From NCBI GenBank assembly GCA_002346475.1, contig DDZV01000051.1, positions 1 to 21,525 on the forward strand: DNA of 21,525 nt. The letters run 5' to 3'. Numbering within the stretch: position 1 is the stretch's first letter; every line of letters starts with the position of its first letter. This document shows positions 14,438 through 21,525 of the stretch, in pieces. The DNA is from Acidobacteria bacterium UBA2999. Lineage in GTDB: Bacteria; Acidobacteriota; Vicinamibacteria; Vicinamibacterales; UBA2999. The position numbers and the translations under genes are program-made. The notes beneath the pieces are model-generated. The model ran no database searches. It was not told where the DNA came from and saw only the letters and a program-made list of their open reading frames with translations.

Positions 14438-16405
14438 TTATTTTACGCTTGGCGGGTCATTCTTGTCTGTTCTTAAACTTTCCAGGCTTTTACACTCAAT
14501 TTCCTCTAATGCTTTGTGGACGAAGTCAGTAACGGTAACTGCACCGAGGTCGCCAGTCAAGCGGCTTCGCACAGCCACAGTGTTCTCTGCTGTTTCCCGG
14601 TCACCCATTACCAGCATATATGGGACTTTTTGTAACTGCGCTTCACGAATTTTATAACCAATCTTTTCTTTTCGGCCGTCTAGTTCTACTCGAAGATCGG
14701 CCTCTGTCAGCATGTCTCGAACTTTTTTTGCATAAGTAAGATGCCGATCTGATATTGGCAGAACAACAACCTGGGTTGGCGCGAGCCACAATGGCCAGGC
14801 TCCTGCATAGTGTTCAACCAACATTGCTAGGAAACGCTCAAAACTACCAAAAATAGCCCGATGAATTACTACCGGGTGATGCTCCTCGTTATCGGAGCCA
14901 GTGTATTTCAGATCAAAACGTTGAGGTAATTGATAATCCAGTTGAATTGTAGCGCATTGCCACTGTCGCCCGATTGCGTCAGTCACATCAAAATCAATCT
15001 TCGGTCCATAGAATGCACCGTCACCTTCATTCAGTAGATATGGCTGGTCGGTAGCGTCAAGTGCTTGTTTAAGTGACTGTTCCGCATGGTCCCAGGTAGT
15101 TGTCTCACCAAGAAACTTCTCAGGTCGTGTAGATAGTTTGACTGTGTATTTAAGTCCGAAATCCCTGTAGACATGCTGTACAAGGCCAATTAGTCGTCCG
15201 ACTTCTTCAGAGATCTGGGATTCCATTACAAAGCAGTGGGCATCATCTTGACTGAACTGCCGTACACGTGTGAGGCCAGACAAGACGCCTGAGGCTTCGT
15301 TTCGATGAAGGGGTGTTTGTTCGTAGAGACGCAGTGGTAGGTCACGGTAACTTCTCACCTCGCTGGCGAACACCAGCATGTGCCCTGGACAGTTCATTGC
15401 TTTCAGTCCTGTTTGTTCTTCCTCGCCTTCGACAAGAAACATGTTCTGTCGGTAATGCTCCCAATGACCTGATGTGCTCCATAAGTCTTTATGGAAAAGG
15501 AGAGGTGTTTTGATTTCGACATAACCAGCTGGAAAAAGAACGCTACGCATGTAATCAGCGAGTTTATTCCAGAGCACGGTTCCCTTAGCTAGCCAGAATG
15601 TTGCACCTGGTGCCCATGAATGAAACAAAAATAATTTTTGTTCTCGACCAAGCTTTCGGTGATCTCGTTTCTTAGCTTCTTCAAGTTGATTCAAGTGCTC
15701 TTGTAGAGTCTTTGTGCTAGGAAAGGCCGTGCCGTAGATGCGTTGCATTGGTTGATTCTGTGCATCGCCTTTCCAGTAAGCGTTTGAGGTACTTAAGAGC
15801 TTAAATGCTTTCAACTTTCCAGTAGAAGGCACATGGGGTCCAAGACAGAAATCAACAAAAGTGTCACGGTTACTAATTGTGTAACAAGAGATTTCCGTCT
15901 GAGTTTCAGTTTTTTCGTCGATCAACTGACATTTAAGAGGTTCTCCGCGCTCACTAAAAAAGCGTTTAGCCTCTTCTTTTGGCCAGGCCTCTCTTTTATA
16001 GGGAAGATCCTGACGCACTAATTCTTGCATCTTCTTTTCAATTGTTTTGATGTCTTCAGGTACAAACGGACGTTCCACAATAAAATCGTAGAAAAACCCT
16101 TCATCTGTAGCAGGGCCAATACCACACTGCACGCCTGGAAAAAGACTCGTGACAGCTGCGGCTAGCAAGTGTGCTGTGCTGTGTCGATACAGTGATAATG
16201 CTTCCGGGCTATCTCCAGTGATAATACGTACAGATCCATCCTCTTTGAGAACGAAAGAAAGGTCTACTAAATGTTCATTTACCACTGCAGCAAGAGCTGC
16301 TTTTGCCAGCCTTGGCGAAATTGTATTTGCTAGATCGCCAACAGTGGTACCTGATGGTGCTTTTTTAAAAGATCCATCCGGCAGTTTTATTGTGACGTGA
16401 TTCAT
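14438..16405 (-). CDS. thrS: Threonine--tRNA ligase
   Basis: This 655-residue class II synthetase charges tRNA-Thr. Domain order is as in E. coli: TGS domain (about residues 1-62, VTIKLPDGSFKKAPSGTTVGD split here), the editing domain with HSTAHLLAAAV and the second zinc-like motif CLGPHVPSTGK, then the catalytic core with KAMNCPGHMLVF, YEQTPLHRNEASG, LTRVRQFSQDDAHCF and HRAIFGSFERFLAMLVEHYAG. The anticodon-binding domain starts at about QVVVLPISDRH. The core zinc ligands Cys (in NCPGH) and the two His (in LHRNE and VIHRA) are present. A tail of about 20 residues follows the usual end. It begins the run thrS-infC-rpmI-rplT-pheS-pheT, with tRNA-Val just upstream. Confidence 0.97.
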   Translation of the reverse strand: MNHVTIKLPDGSFKKAPSGTTVGDLANTISPRLAKAALAAVVNEHLVDLSFVLKEDGSVRIITGDSPEALSLYRHSTAHLLAAAVTSLFPGVQCGIGPATDEGFFYDFIVERPFVPEDIKTIEKKMQELVRQDLPYKREAWPKEEAKRFFSERGEPLKCQLIDEKTETQTEISCYTISNRDTFVDFCLGPHVPSTGKLKAFKLLSTSNAYWKGDAQNQPMQRIYGTAFPSTKTLQEHLNQLEEAKKRDHRKLGREQKLFLFHSWAPGATFWLAKGTVLWNKLADYMRSVLFPAGYVEIKTPLLFHKDLWSTSGHWEHYRQNMFLVEGEEEQTGLKAMNCPGHMLVFASEVRSYRDLPLRLYEQTPLHRNEASGVLSGLTRVRQFSQDDAHCFVMESQISEEVGRLIGLVQHVYRDFGLKYTVKLSTRPEKFLGETTTWDHAEQSLKQALDATDQPYLLNEGDGAFYGPKIDFDVTDAIGRQWQCATIQLDYQLPQRFDLKYTGSDNEEHHPVVIHRAIFGSFERFLAMLVEHYAGAWPLWLAPTQVVVLPISDRHLTYAKKVRDMLTEADLRVELDGRKEKIGYKIREAQLQKVPYMLVMGDRETAENTVAVRSRLTGDLGAVTVTDFVHKALEEIECKSLESLRTDKNDPPSVK

Positions 16406-16435
16406 GAATACTTAGTTAATTTACCAGCACTATAA

Positions 16436-16458
16436 AGTTGCTTGCACAGGTGGCAACT
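16436..16458 (-). terminator. Hairpin between tRNA-Val and thrS
   Basis: On the minus strand AGUUGC pairs perfectly with GCAACU around an 11-base loop, followed by UUUAUA. It could end the tRNA-Val transcript or form part of the thrS leader. The stem is short and the loop large, so the call is tentative. Confidence 0.3.
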
Positions 16459-16491
16459 CTCGTACTTAAAAGCCCTGAGAGCGGGTGGAGA

Positions 16492-16569
16492 TGGTAGGCG
16501 CGGGTGGACTCGAACCACTGACCTCCTCCGTGTCAGGGAGGCGCTCTAACCAGACTGAGCTACGCGCCT
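16492..16569 (-). tRNA. tRNA-Val (anticodon GAC)
   Basis: A full cloverleaf can be drawn on the minus strand. Acceptor stem AGGCGCG pairs with CGCGCCT, U8-A9 follow, then D-arm GCTC...GAGC, anticodon stem CCTCC/GGAGG around loop CTGACAC (anticodon GAC, reading GUC and GUU), variable loop AGGTC, and T-arm with TTCGAGT. The discriminator is A and the 3' CCA is encoded (16494-16492). The outermost T-stem pair is an A-C mismatch, otherwise pairing is complete. The sequence is close to E. coli tRNA-Val(GAC). It sits between the S41-like gene and thrS. Confidence 0.96.
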
Positions 16570-16604
16570 ATTTATTGCAATTTCTGGCTTTAACAGTAAA
16601 AACC

Positions 16605-16613
16605 AGTATACCA
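16605..16613 (-). promoter_or_regulatory. Extended -10 promoter for tRNA-Val
   Basis: The minus strand reads TGGTATACT, an extended -10 element (TGnTATACT), 36 bases before the mature 5' end of tRNA-Val. No good -35 is seen, which is consistent with an extended -10 promoter. The stretch between the S41 gene stop and the tRNA (16570-16687) holds nothing else obvious. Confidence 0.42.
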
Positions 16614-16687
16614 AAAACAGTCATATACAGTGCATGGCAGACGGGGAAGATGCTTACAGTTAATAAGTGAGGGCTATTAACAAGGTG

Positions 16688-17863
16688 TCAAGCTGCTAAC
16701 TGTACTTCAGTAGATTGCTCGATTGCTTTTTCAAGCACAGAATCCTGCAGGGGAGTTTCACCAAATTCAAGATCTGGTTCTTCAATTTTTATGTCAGGTG
16801 TTAAGCCTCTTTCATGTAGCTGGTCACCATTTGGCATTAGATAACGAAGATAGGAGATCCAGAGTCCGCTGCCATCTGGAAGCGCAACAAGTTTCTGTTG
16901 CGCTACTCGCCCGAGAGATTGCTGGCCAATAAGGCTAGCTCGATCGTGATGATTGAGTGCTGCCGCAAATATTTCGGCTGCCCCAGACGTGCCATTATTA
17001 ATTAGAAGTATCACCGGTGCGGTAAGGTTGCCATCAGACATGTCACTTGAGATGACTTCATTATCTCTTTCACGAAATTGTTGGATTGTTAGAGTTCCAG
17101 ATTTAACGAAGAGACGGGCTGCAGCAATACCATAGTCAAAATCTCCACGTGAGGTTCCGCGTAGATCAACGATAAAGTTCTTGGCTCCAGCCTTTGATAG
17201 TTCTTGGAAATTTTCTTGAAGCAAGACTGGCGTATCTTTTCTAAATTCAGGGATGCGTATGTATCCGACTCCGGTTGAGGCAATACGAGATTGAATCTTC
17301 GCGTTCTCCAGTTCCTCACGAATGAGTTCGACTGTGTGCGATTCGTTTGCATTCCCACGAAAAACTAGCAGTTTTACAGTTGTACCAGGGGCTCCTTGGA
17401 GAAGCTGCATGCCTTCTAGGCTTGCCATGTGTCGGGTTACTTTTCCATCGATAAAACGTACATAGTCCCCAGGTTTTAATCCAGCTCTTGCAGCTGGAGA
17501 CCCATCTAAAGCAGACACTACTCTTAAATAGTATTGTCGTATGACATCCAGTCCAATATCAGCCTTGCCAAGGGAGTCATTAGCTATAATGCTTTGAACC
17601 AATTCTTGAGTTAGATAAGCACTGTCTGAATCAAGTGCTTCCGAGAGACCGCGCATTGCACCTTCTACAGCAGGTGTTATGTCAACTTCTTCAACGTAGT
17701 TCTTGAGCACAATAGAGACGACATCGTTAAACACTGCAAGATGACGAAAAGTGTCATCACGTGTCATTGCTTGACTAAAGAATCCACTAATTACAATGAA
17801 TGCAATAATGGGGACTAGCAAAGCTAAGGTATAAATTCTTTTTTTAGATGTCATGAGCCACAT
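16688..17863 (-). CDS. S41 (C-terminal processing) peptidase-like protein, catalytic residues replaced
   Basis: This 391-residue protein has an N-terminal membrane anchor or signal (about residues 10-31), a pre-domain, a PDZ domain (about 95-185, with SPAARAGLKPGDYVRFIDG) and an S41 peptidase core with VDLRGTSRGDFDYGIAAA, PVILLINNGTSGAAEIFAAAL and IGQQSLGRVAQQKLVALPDGSGLWIS. Carboxyl-terminal processing proteases act in the periplasm with a Ser/Lys dyad, usually in GTAS and TFGKG. Here the Ser position is Gly294 and the Lys position is Arg319, 25 residues apart, the same spacing as Ser430/Lys455 in E. coli Tsp. Ser293 is next to the expected nucleophile. I infer a pseudoprotease or an altered mechanism. 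The start at 17863 has an in-frame ATG alternative at 17854. Confidence 0.85.
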   Translation of the reverse strand: MWLMTSKKRIYTLALLVPIIAFIVISGFFSQAMTRDDTFRHLAVFNDVVSIVLKNYVEEVDITPAVEGAMRGLSEALDSDSAYLTQELVQSIIANDSLGKADIGLDVIRQYYLRVVSALDGSPAARAGLKPGDYVRFIDGKVTRHMASLEGMQLLQGAPGTTVKLLVFRGNANESHTVELIREELENAKIQSRIASTGVGYIRIPEFRKDTPVLLQENFQELSKAGAKNFIVDLRGTSRGDFDYGIAAARLFVKSGTLTIQQFRERDNEVISSDMSDGNLTAPVILLINNGTSGAAEIFAAALNHHDRASLIGQQSLGRVAQQKLVALPDGSGLWISYLRYLMPNGDQLHERGLTPDIKIEEPDLEFGETPLQDSVLEKAIEQSTEVQLAA

Positions 17864-18018
17864 TCATATTCAAGCAATTCTATCTATATTAATTGTAGCG
17901 GATTGATGGAGAGCTCGTCGATGAACAATTATTAGAGCGTAGATGTTGCTAGTTTGTTACTGTGGGTTTAGTTGAGTTGAGTCGATTATCGTATTTAATC
18001 TACAGCTAAAGTAATAAT
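17864..18018. promoter_or_regulatory. Divergent intergenic region between S41-like gene and ruvX
   Basis: These 155 AT-rich bases lie between two divergent starts. Promoters in both directions are expected. I see AT-rich candidate -10 elements (for example TATTTAAT near 17991) but no convincing -35 partner, and no strong inverted repeat. Confidence 0.3.
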
Positions 18019-18483
18019 GTGAGGCAGGTGCTTACGAACGAGCAAAGAAACACTAAACGTATTGTTGGTCTTGACTTTGGGTTTCGGCGTATTGGTGTGG
18101 CAATCAGTGATGCGACACAAACGTTAGCAAGTCCATTAACGGTCCTTCGTCCGTCAGATCAAACGCATGGACTTCGGTTAGTAGTTGCAGAGATCGAACA
18201 GTTGATTGATCAAGATGATGGTGTCGCTGAAATTGTTCTTGGTTTACCAAAGTTCCTTGATGGTGCACCGAATGAGATGACGAGGCATGTTCAAGCCTTT
18301 GCTGAATTATTAAGAGCCAGGCTTCACTTGCCAGTGTTCTTGCAGGATGAGCGACTGTCAAGCCACGAAGCTGATAGCCGCCTAGCAGCCCACGAAAAGA
18401 ACTGGCGGGTTCGTAAGGATCGGTTAGATGCAGCAGCAGCAGCGGTCATTTTGCAGGATTATCTAGACGGATTGGTGAGTTAA
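18019..18483 (+). CDS. ruvX: RuvX/YqgF family Holliday junction resolvase-like protein
   Basis: This protein of about 154 residues has the RNase H-like fold: first strand IVGLDFGFRRIGVAISD with the catalytic Asp (residue 19), VAEIVLGLPKFLDG in the middle, LQDERLSSHEAD with the second acidic residue, and DRLDAAAAAVILQDYLD at the end, with the third. YqgF proteins are implicated in pre-16S rRNA 5' end maturation and were first proposed as resolvases. The start is GTG at 18019 or GTG at 18028, neither with a convincing Shine-Dalgarno. The stop overlaps the mltG ATG by one base (TAATG), so the two are translationally coupled. Confidence 0.9.
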   Translation: MRQVLTNEQRNTKRIVGLDFGFRRIGVAISDATQTLASPLTVLRPSDQTHGLRLVVAEIEQLIDQDDGVAEIVLGLPKFLDGAPNEMTRHVQAFAELLRARLHLPVFLQDERLSSHEADSRLAAHEKNWRVRKDRLDAAAAAVILQDYLDGLVS

Positions 18484-19508
18484 TGAGAAAGCCTGTAATA
18501 GTGATAGGCGGAGTAATTTTCGCCTTTATTTTATTAACACTGTTTGGAAATTTTGTTTGGAATCGAATTCATGAACCGTCCAAAGCATATGATGCTGAGG
18601 TTTTTATTGAGATTCTACCAGGTACTAGTGCACAAGAAATTGGGCGTCAACTTGTTGCACAAGGTGTGATCCAAGATGAGTTCGCCTTTCGCGCTGCTCT
18701 CTGGTGGAGTGGCAGATCGCATGCGTTACAGGCTGGCGAGTATCAATTTACTGAGTCACTAAGTGCAGTGGCTGTTATTGAACGATTGGCACGTGGAGAT
18801 ATCTACACTAGGCCTATAACGTTCCCAGAAGGATTAACTATTACTGAGATGTCAGCAATTTATGAGTCTCACGGATTTGGTAGTGTTAAAGATTTTGTTG
18901 AAGCGACTAGAGATATTTCAGCCATTATGAAACTTGATCAACAAGCAACTAACCTTGAGGGCTATCTGTTTCCAGAAACCTATATGTTGCCAAATGACAC
19001 TGTAGCATCAGTGCTTGTAACGATGATGGTCAGTCGTTTTCAGGTTGTTTACGAAGAGGAGTTACATTCTTCCACTTCTGAAGATCAAAAATTAAGCATT
19101 CGTGAATTAGTGACGCTTGCTGGGCTTATTGAGAAGGAGACGGCTCACGACGACGAGCGTCAACTTGTTGCCGGAGTTTATATGAATAGACTCAGGATCG
19201 GCATGCCAATGCAAGCTGACCCGACTCTTATCTATGCTCTTCAACAGACTGGACAATATGATGGGAATATACGGAAAGGCGATTTTTCTTTTGACTCACC
19301 TTACAACACTTATAAGTATCCTGGCTTACCACCTGGTCCAATTGCATCTCCTGGGAGAGCAGCCATTGCTGCAGCGTTAAATCCAGCTGATGTGCCTTAT
19401 CTTTATTTTGTGAGCCGAAACGATGGTACTCATGTGTTTTCACGAACACTTGCAGAACATAATAGGAATGTCAGGCGATACCAGCGGCCGTATTCTCGCA
19501 AACAGTAG
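18483..19508 (+). CDS. mltG: Endolytic murein transglycosylase MltG
   Basis: This 341-residue protein has a single N-terminal transmembrane helix (about residues 4-26) and a periplasmic YceG domain: LPGTSAQEIGRQLVAQGVI (LysM-like subdomain), TFPEGLTITEMSAI, NLEGYLFPETYMLP, LIEKETAHDDERQLVAGVYMNRL, MQADPTLIYAL, SPYNTYKYPGLPPGPIASPG and YLYFVSRNDGTHVFS. The catalytic Glu is Glu217 in IEKET, equivalent to Glu218 of E. coli. The enzyme cuts nascent glycan strands and so sets their length. It is coupled to ruvX, as in many bacteria, and faces nadK with 78 bases between. Confidence 0.95.
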   Translation: MRKPVIVIGGVIFAFILLTLFGNFVWNRIHEPSKAYDAEVFIEILPGTSAQEIGRQLVAQGVIQDEFAFRAALWWSGRSHALQAGEYQFTESLSAVAVIERLARGDIYTRPITFPEGLTITEMSAIYESHGFGSVKDFVEATRDISAIMKLDQQATNLEGYLFPETYMLPNDTVASVLVTMMVSRFQVVYEEELHSSTSEDQKLSIRELVTLAGLIEKETAHDDERQLVAGVYMNRLRIGMPMQADPTLIYALQQTGQYDGNIRKGDFSFDSPYNTYKYPGLPPGPIASPGRAAIAAALNPADVPYLYFVSRNDGTHVFSRTLAEHNRNVRRYQRPYSRKQ

Positions 19509-19586
19509 TTTTTCTTAAAGCAAGATAATTTCTTGGCCAGTTCAACCAATTCACAATTTTTACAGTTGTTGTACTAAGCAAGCAAA
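19509..19586. terminator. Convergent gap between mltG and nadK, no clear terminator
   Basis: This short gap between convergent genes has a small stem CAAGA-TAATT-TCTTG near 19522-19536. A six-pair stem GCAAAC/GTTTGC at 19582-19597 spans the nadK stop codon. Neither carries a proper U tract, so intrinsic termination is only possible. Confidence 0.25.
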
Positions 19587-20471
19587 CTAGTGTTTGCCCC
19601 AGTTTAGTTTTTCCCGAAGAACCTCGAAGAAACCTCGTGCAGGCGCTTGCACAAGGCTGAGAGTACGATTTGCGCTTGAGATACGAATAAAATCTCCACC
19701 CTGAATTGGGTAGCCAGATTGTCCATCATAAGTCACAAAAACTTCATCATTTCCATGTAGGTGGGGCCGAACGTCAACGATTTCAGATGACGGGATTACG
19801 ATTGGGCGATTAGTTAGTGTGTGAGGTGCGATAGGTGTTAGAACGAGCGCATCTACCACTGGATGCACAATTGGCCCCCCAGCAGCTAGGTTGTAGGCTG
19901 TTGATCCAGTTGGGCTTGCAACAATTAAACCATCCGCTTTGACCTGGGTAACAAATGCATCGCTTACTGATACCGATAAATTGATAATACGCGAGACAGC
20001 TGCCTTGGTGAACACTACATCGTTCAGTACGATTCGAGTTTCAACTTTCATGTTAGTGCGGTGGGCTTCTGCTGTAAGCATTAGGCGTTCATCGAAAGAC
20101 GCTGTTCCTGCTAAGACTGATTCCAATGATAGATAGAGCTCATCGACTCTTATCTCAGTAAGAAATCCAAGACTTCCAAAATTTACACCAAGGATAGGAA
20201 TATCCTGATTAGCTTCTGCAATACGTCCTGCCATTGAGAGTAAAGTTCCATCCCCTCCAAGCACAACAATGAGATCAACAAGTTTGGGTAATTCTTCACG
20301 CGTAGCAATACGGTGTGATTTTTGACTATCAGCAAGTTGAGCTGTGTCTACGTCGTAGACAACCTCAATTCCTCGCTCGTCTAACCATGCAGCTAATGCC
20401 ACGAGGACTTTTACTGCTGGTTGCAAACGATGTTTTGCGACCACGCCAACACGAGTAATTGAAGTAATCAT
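19587..20471 (-). CDS. nadK: NAD kinase
   Basis: This 294-residue enzyme phosphorylates NAD to NADP. Motifs: VGVVAKHR near the start, LGGDGTLLSMAGR with GGDGT at 72-76, LGVNFGSLGFLTEI, LNDVVFTKA (the NE/D motif, here ND), and KADGLIVASPTGSTAYNLAAGGPIVHP. The frame continues 22 codons further upstream, but the ATG at 20471-20469 overlaps the tlyA stop as ATGA and begins MITSITRVGVV as expected, so I take that start. The tlyA-nadK pair is a widespread arrangement and points to translational coupling. Confidence 0.96.
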   Translation of the reverse strand: MITSITRVGVVAKHRLQPAVKVLVALAAWLDERGIEVVYDVDTAQLADSQKSHRIATREELPKLVDLIVVLGGDGTLLSMAGRIAEANQDIPILGVNFGSLGFLTEIRVDELYLSLESVLAGTASFDERLMLTAEAHRTNMKVETRIVLNDVVFTKAAVSRIINLSVSVSDAFVTQVKADGLIVASPTGSTAYNLAAGGPIVHPVVDALVLTPIAPHTLTNRPIVIPSSEIVDVRPHLHGNDEVFVTYDGQSGYPIQGGDFIRISSANRTLSLVQAPARGFFEVLREKLNWGKH

Positions 20472-21196
20472 TGGTGCAGGCAAAGAAAAAACTCCTGATT
20501 GCCCTTTGCTCCAGTAATGGGTGAGGGCGTTAAGCAAGTACGTAGTAATCCTACCTTAGCGGCTGCATTAGTTACGGTATCAAGAATTCGCTCATGTATC
20601 GAACTTTCTCGGATGATACCTTTTCGAAGTTCAGCACGCTCTGCTTCAAATTGTGGTTTGACTAATGCAATTACTTCACCCTTAGATTTCAGCAATGGAG
20701 GTAAAACAGGAAAAATTTTAGTCAGTGAAATAAAAGATACATCAATGACTATTAAGTCAAAGGGTCCAGGGACATCAGAAGGTTTTAGGGTTTTTGCATT
20801 CACGCCTTCAATAACAACGATTTTTGAGTTGTTCCGCAAGTTCCAATCTAGTTGCCCGTGGCCGACATCGAGAGCAACAATTTTTTCTGCACCACGTTGC
20901 AGTAGGACATCAGTAAATCCGCCAGTTGAAGCACCGATATCAAGTGCGTAGCAGCCGTTCACTTTTATAGTGAATTTATCAAGTGCATGAGCGAGCTTAA
21001 TTCCTCCGCGACCAACATAAGGGTGATCGGGTGCAATAAGTTGCACTTCTGCTTTTACGTTAATTGGTGTGCCAGACTTTGAAACCAGTTGGCCGTCCAC
21101 TGTCACGTGTCCAGCTAGAATCAGTGATTGTGCTCGCTCTCGAGAAGGAGCGAGCCCACGGTTTACAAGTAGTTGGTCAAGTCGCAAATGCGACAC
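20468..21196 (-). CDS. tlyA: TlyA family rRNA methyltransferase (hemolysin A family)
   Basis: This 242-residue protein has an N-terminal S4 RNA-binding domain (LRLDQLLVNRGLAPSRERAQ, residues 4-23, to about 60), the linker YVGRGGIKLAHALD, and an FtsJ-like SAM methyltransferase: DIGASTGGFTDVLLQRGA from residue 86 (SAM motif I), VALDVGHGQLDW, LIVIDVSFISL and ALVKPQFEAE. TlyA of mycobacteria makes 2'-O-methylcytidine in 16S and 23S rRNA; the same chemistry is likely here, the exact sites are not known. The start codon is GTG, with no visible Shine-Dalgarno, and a small stem covers the first codons. It overlaps nadK by four bases. Confidence 0.93.
   Translation of the reverse strand: MSHLRLDQLLVNRGLAPSRERAQSLILAGHVTVDGQLVSKSGTPINVKAEVQLIAPDHPYVGRGGIKLAHALDKFTIKVNGCYALDIGASTGGFTDVLLQRGAEKIVALDVGHGQLDWNLRNNSKIVVIEGVNAKTLKPSDVPGPFDLIVIDVSFISLTKIFPVLPPLLKSKGEVIALVKPQFEAERAELRKGIIRESSIHERILDTVTNAAAKVGLLRTCLTPSPITGAKGNQEFFLCLHQ
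21181..21194 (-). promoter_or_regulatory. Hairpin over the tlyA start codons
   Basis: On the minus strand GUCGC-AUUU-GCGAC forms a five-pair GC-rich hairpin whose 5' arm begins with the last base of the GTG start and covers codons 2-5. It could reduce initiation. The plus strand of the same stem is followed by ACTGTTTTT, but no rightward gene lies upstream to terminate. Confidence 0.35.
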
Positions 21197-21258
21197 TGTT
21201 TTTAGTAGCAGAAACGGCTATAGGCCAGACTTGGCCCATACTGTTGCCTAAGTAGATA

Positions 21259-21525
21259 TTACAAGGCGTTAACGCCGGCTTTAGCTGCTTCCTCATCTTG
21301 TTGTCCTGAGCCACCGCTACAACCAATAGCCCCAGAGAGTTGATCGTTTTTGTTAATTGGTACTGCACCTTGAACGAAGAATACTTCACCTTCAATTGCG
21401 TTGCCGAGACCCATAGCTCCGACAGCACTGAGATTTCCGCTAGGTGCACCAAAGGCTGCCGAAGCTCGTGCTTTACCCTGAGCGATTTTCACGGTGAAAA
21501 AGCGTGCCTGGTCCATGCGAGATAG
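21259..21525 (-). CDS. GlcG/HbpS-type heme-binding domain protein, 3' part only
   Basis: The last 88 codons of a gene that enters from the right edge. Visible are the helix FFTVKIAQGKARASAAFGAPSG, a Gly-rich middle with VQGAVPI, then LSGAIGCSGGSGQQDEEAAKAGVNAL at the C-terminus (split here). This is the signature of the GlcG/HbpS/DUF336 family, small proteins that bind heme or cobalamin-like ligands or accompany diol and glycolate enzymes. The first part is outside the window, so the presence of a signal peptide cannot be judged. The frame is open to the edge. It is followed by 62 bases before tlyA, containing a small GGCCA/TGGCC stem at 21223-21236. Confidence 0.85.
   Translation of the reverse strand, partial: LSRMDQARFFTVKIAQGKARASAAFGAPSGNLSAVGAMGLGNAIEGEVFFVQGAVPINKNDQLSGAIGCSGGSGQQDEEAAKAGVNAL

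Noticed and set aside
1..21525. Defence islands, phage, insertion sequences, CRISPR arrays or att sites
   Set aside because: No integrase, transposase, direct-repeat array or terminal inverted repeats are seen; the tRNA-Val gene is flanked by ordinary core genes with no integrated element.

Overview
The window is a gene-dense bacterial chromosome segment with no phage, transposon, CRISPR array or rRNA that I can see. ZapA, a coiled-coil ZapB-like protein, 6S RNA next to zapA, a 3D-domain protein and heterodimeric ABC exporters point to a Gram-negative-type heterotroph. The short PheT, the CstA/CC-terminal small protein/ArsA group and the S41 pseudoprotease type make me think of Acidobacteriota or a relative, but that is a low-confidence inference. 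Base composition looks even throughout, with no obvious transferred island.

Left part (1-6997): the 5' end of a ureohydrolase (agmatinase-type) gene runs leftwards off the window. Divergent from it is a rightward run of five genes: cstA (carbon starvation/peptide-pyruvate transporter family), a 95-residue small protein ending in Cys-Cys-stop, an ArsA-family ATPase, and two half-size ABC exporters. The motif pattern of the exporters predicts one asymmetric heterodimer with a single full ATPase site.

Central part (7084-17863): a long leftward gene run. In transcription order: an S41 peptidase-like protein with both catalytic residues substituted, tRNA-Val(GAC), thrS, infC (with an apparent AUC start codon), rpmI, rplT, pheS, pheT (lacking the usual N-terminal tRNA-binding insert), a small coiled-coil gene, zapA, 6S RNA (ssrS), thiL and a 3D-domain secreted protein. 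This is the classic translation cluster thrS-infC-rpmI-rplT-pheST joined to cell division and 6S RNA.

Right part (18019-21525): ruvX and mltG go rightwards with a one-base overlap. Facing them are nadK and tlyA, read leftwards with an ATGA overlap that fixes the nadK start. At the right edge is the 3' part of a GlcG/HbpS-type heme-binding protein gene. Most of the window is core housekeeping. The points most worth checking are the infC AUC start, the catalytically substituted S41 protein, the CstA/CC-tail protein/ArsA association, the truncated PheT and the 6S RNA.
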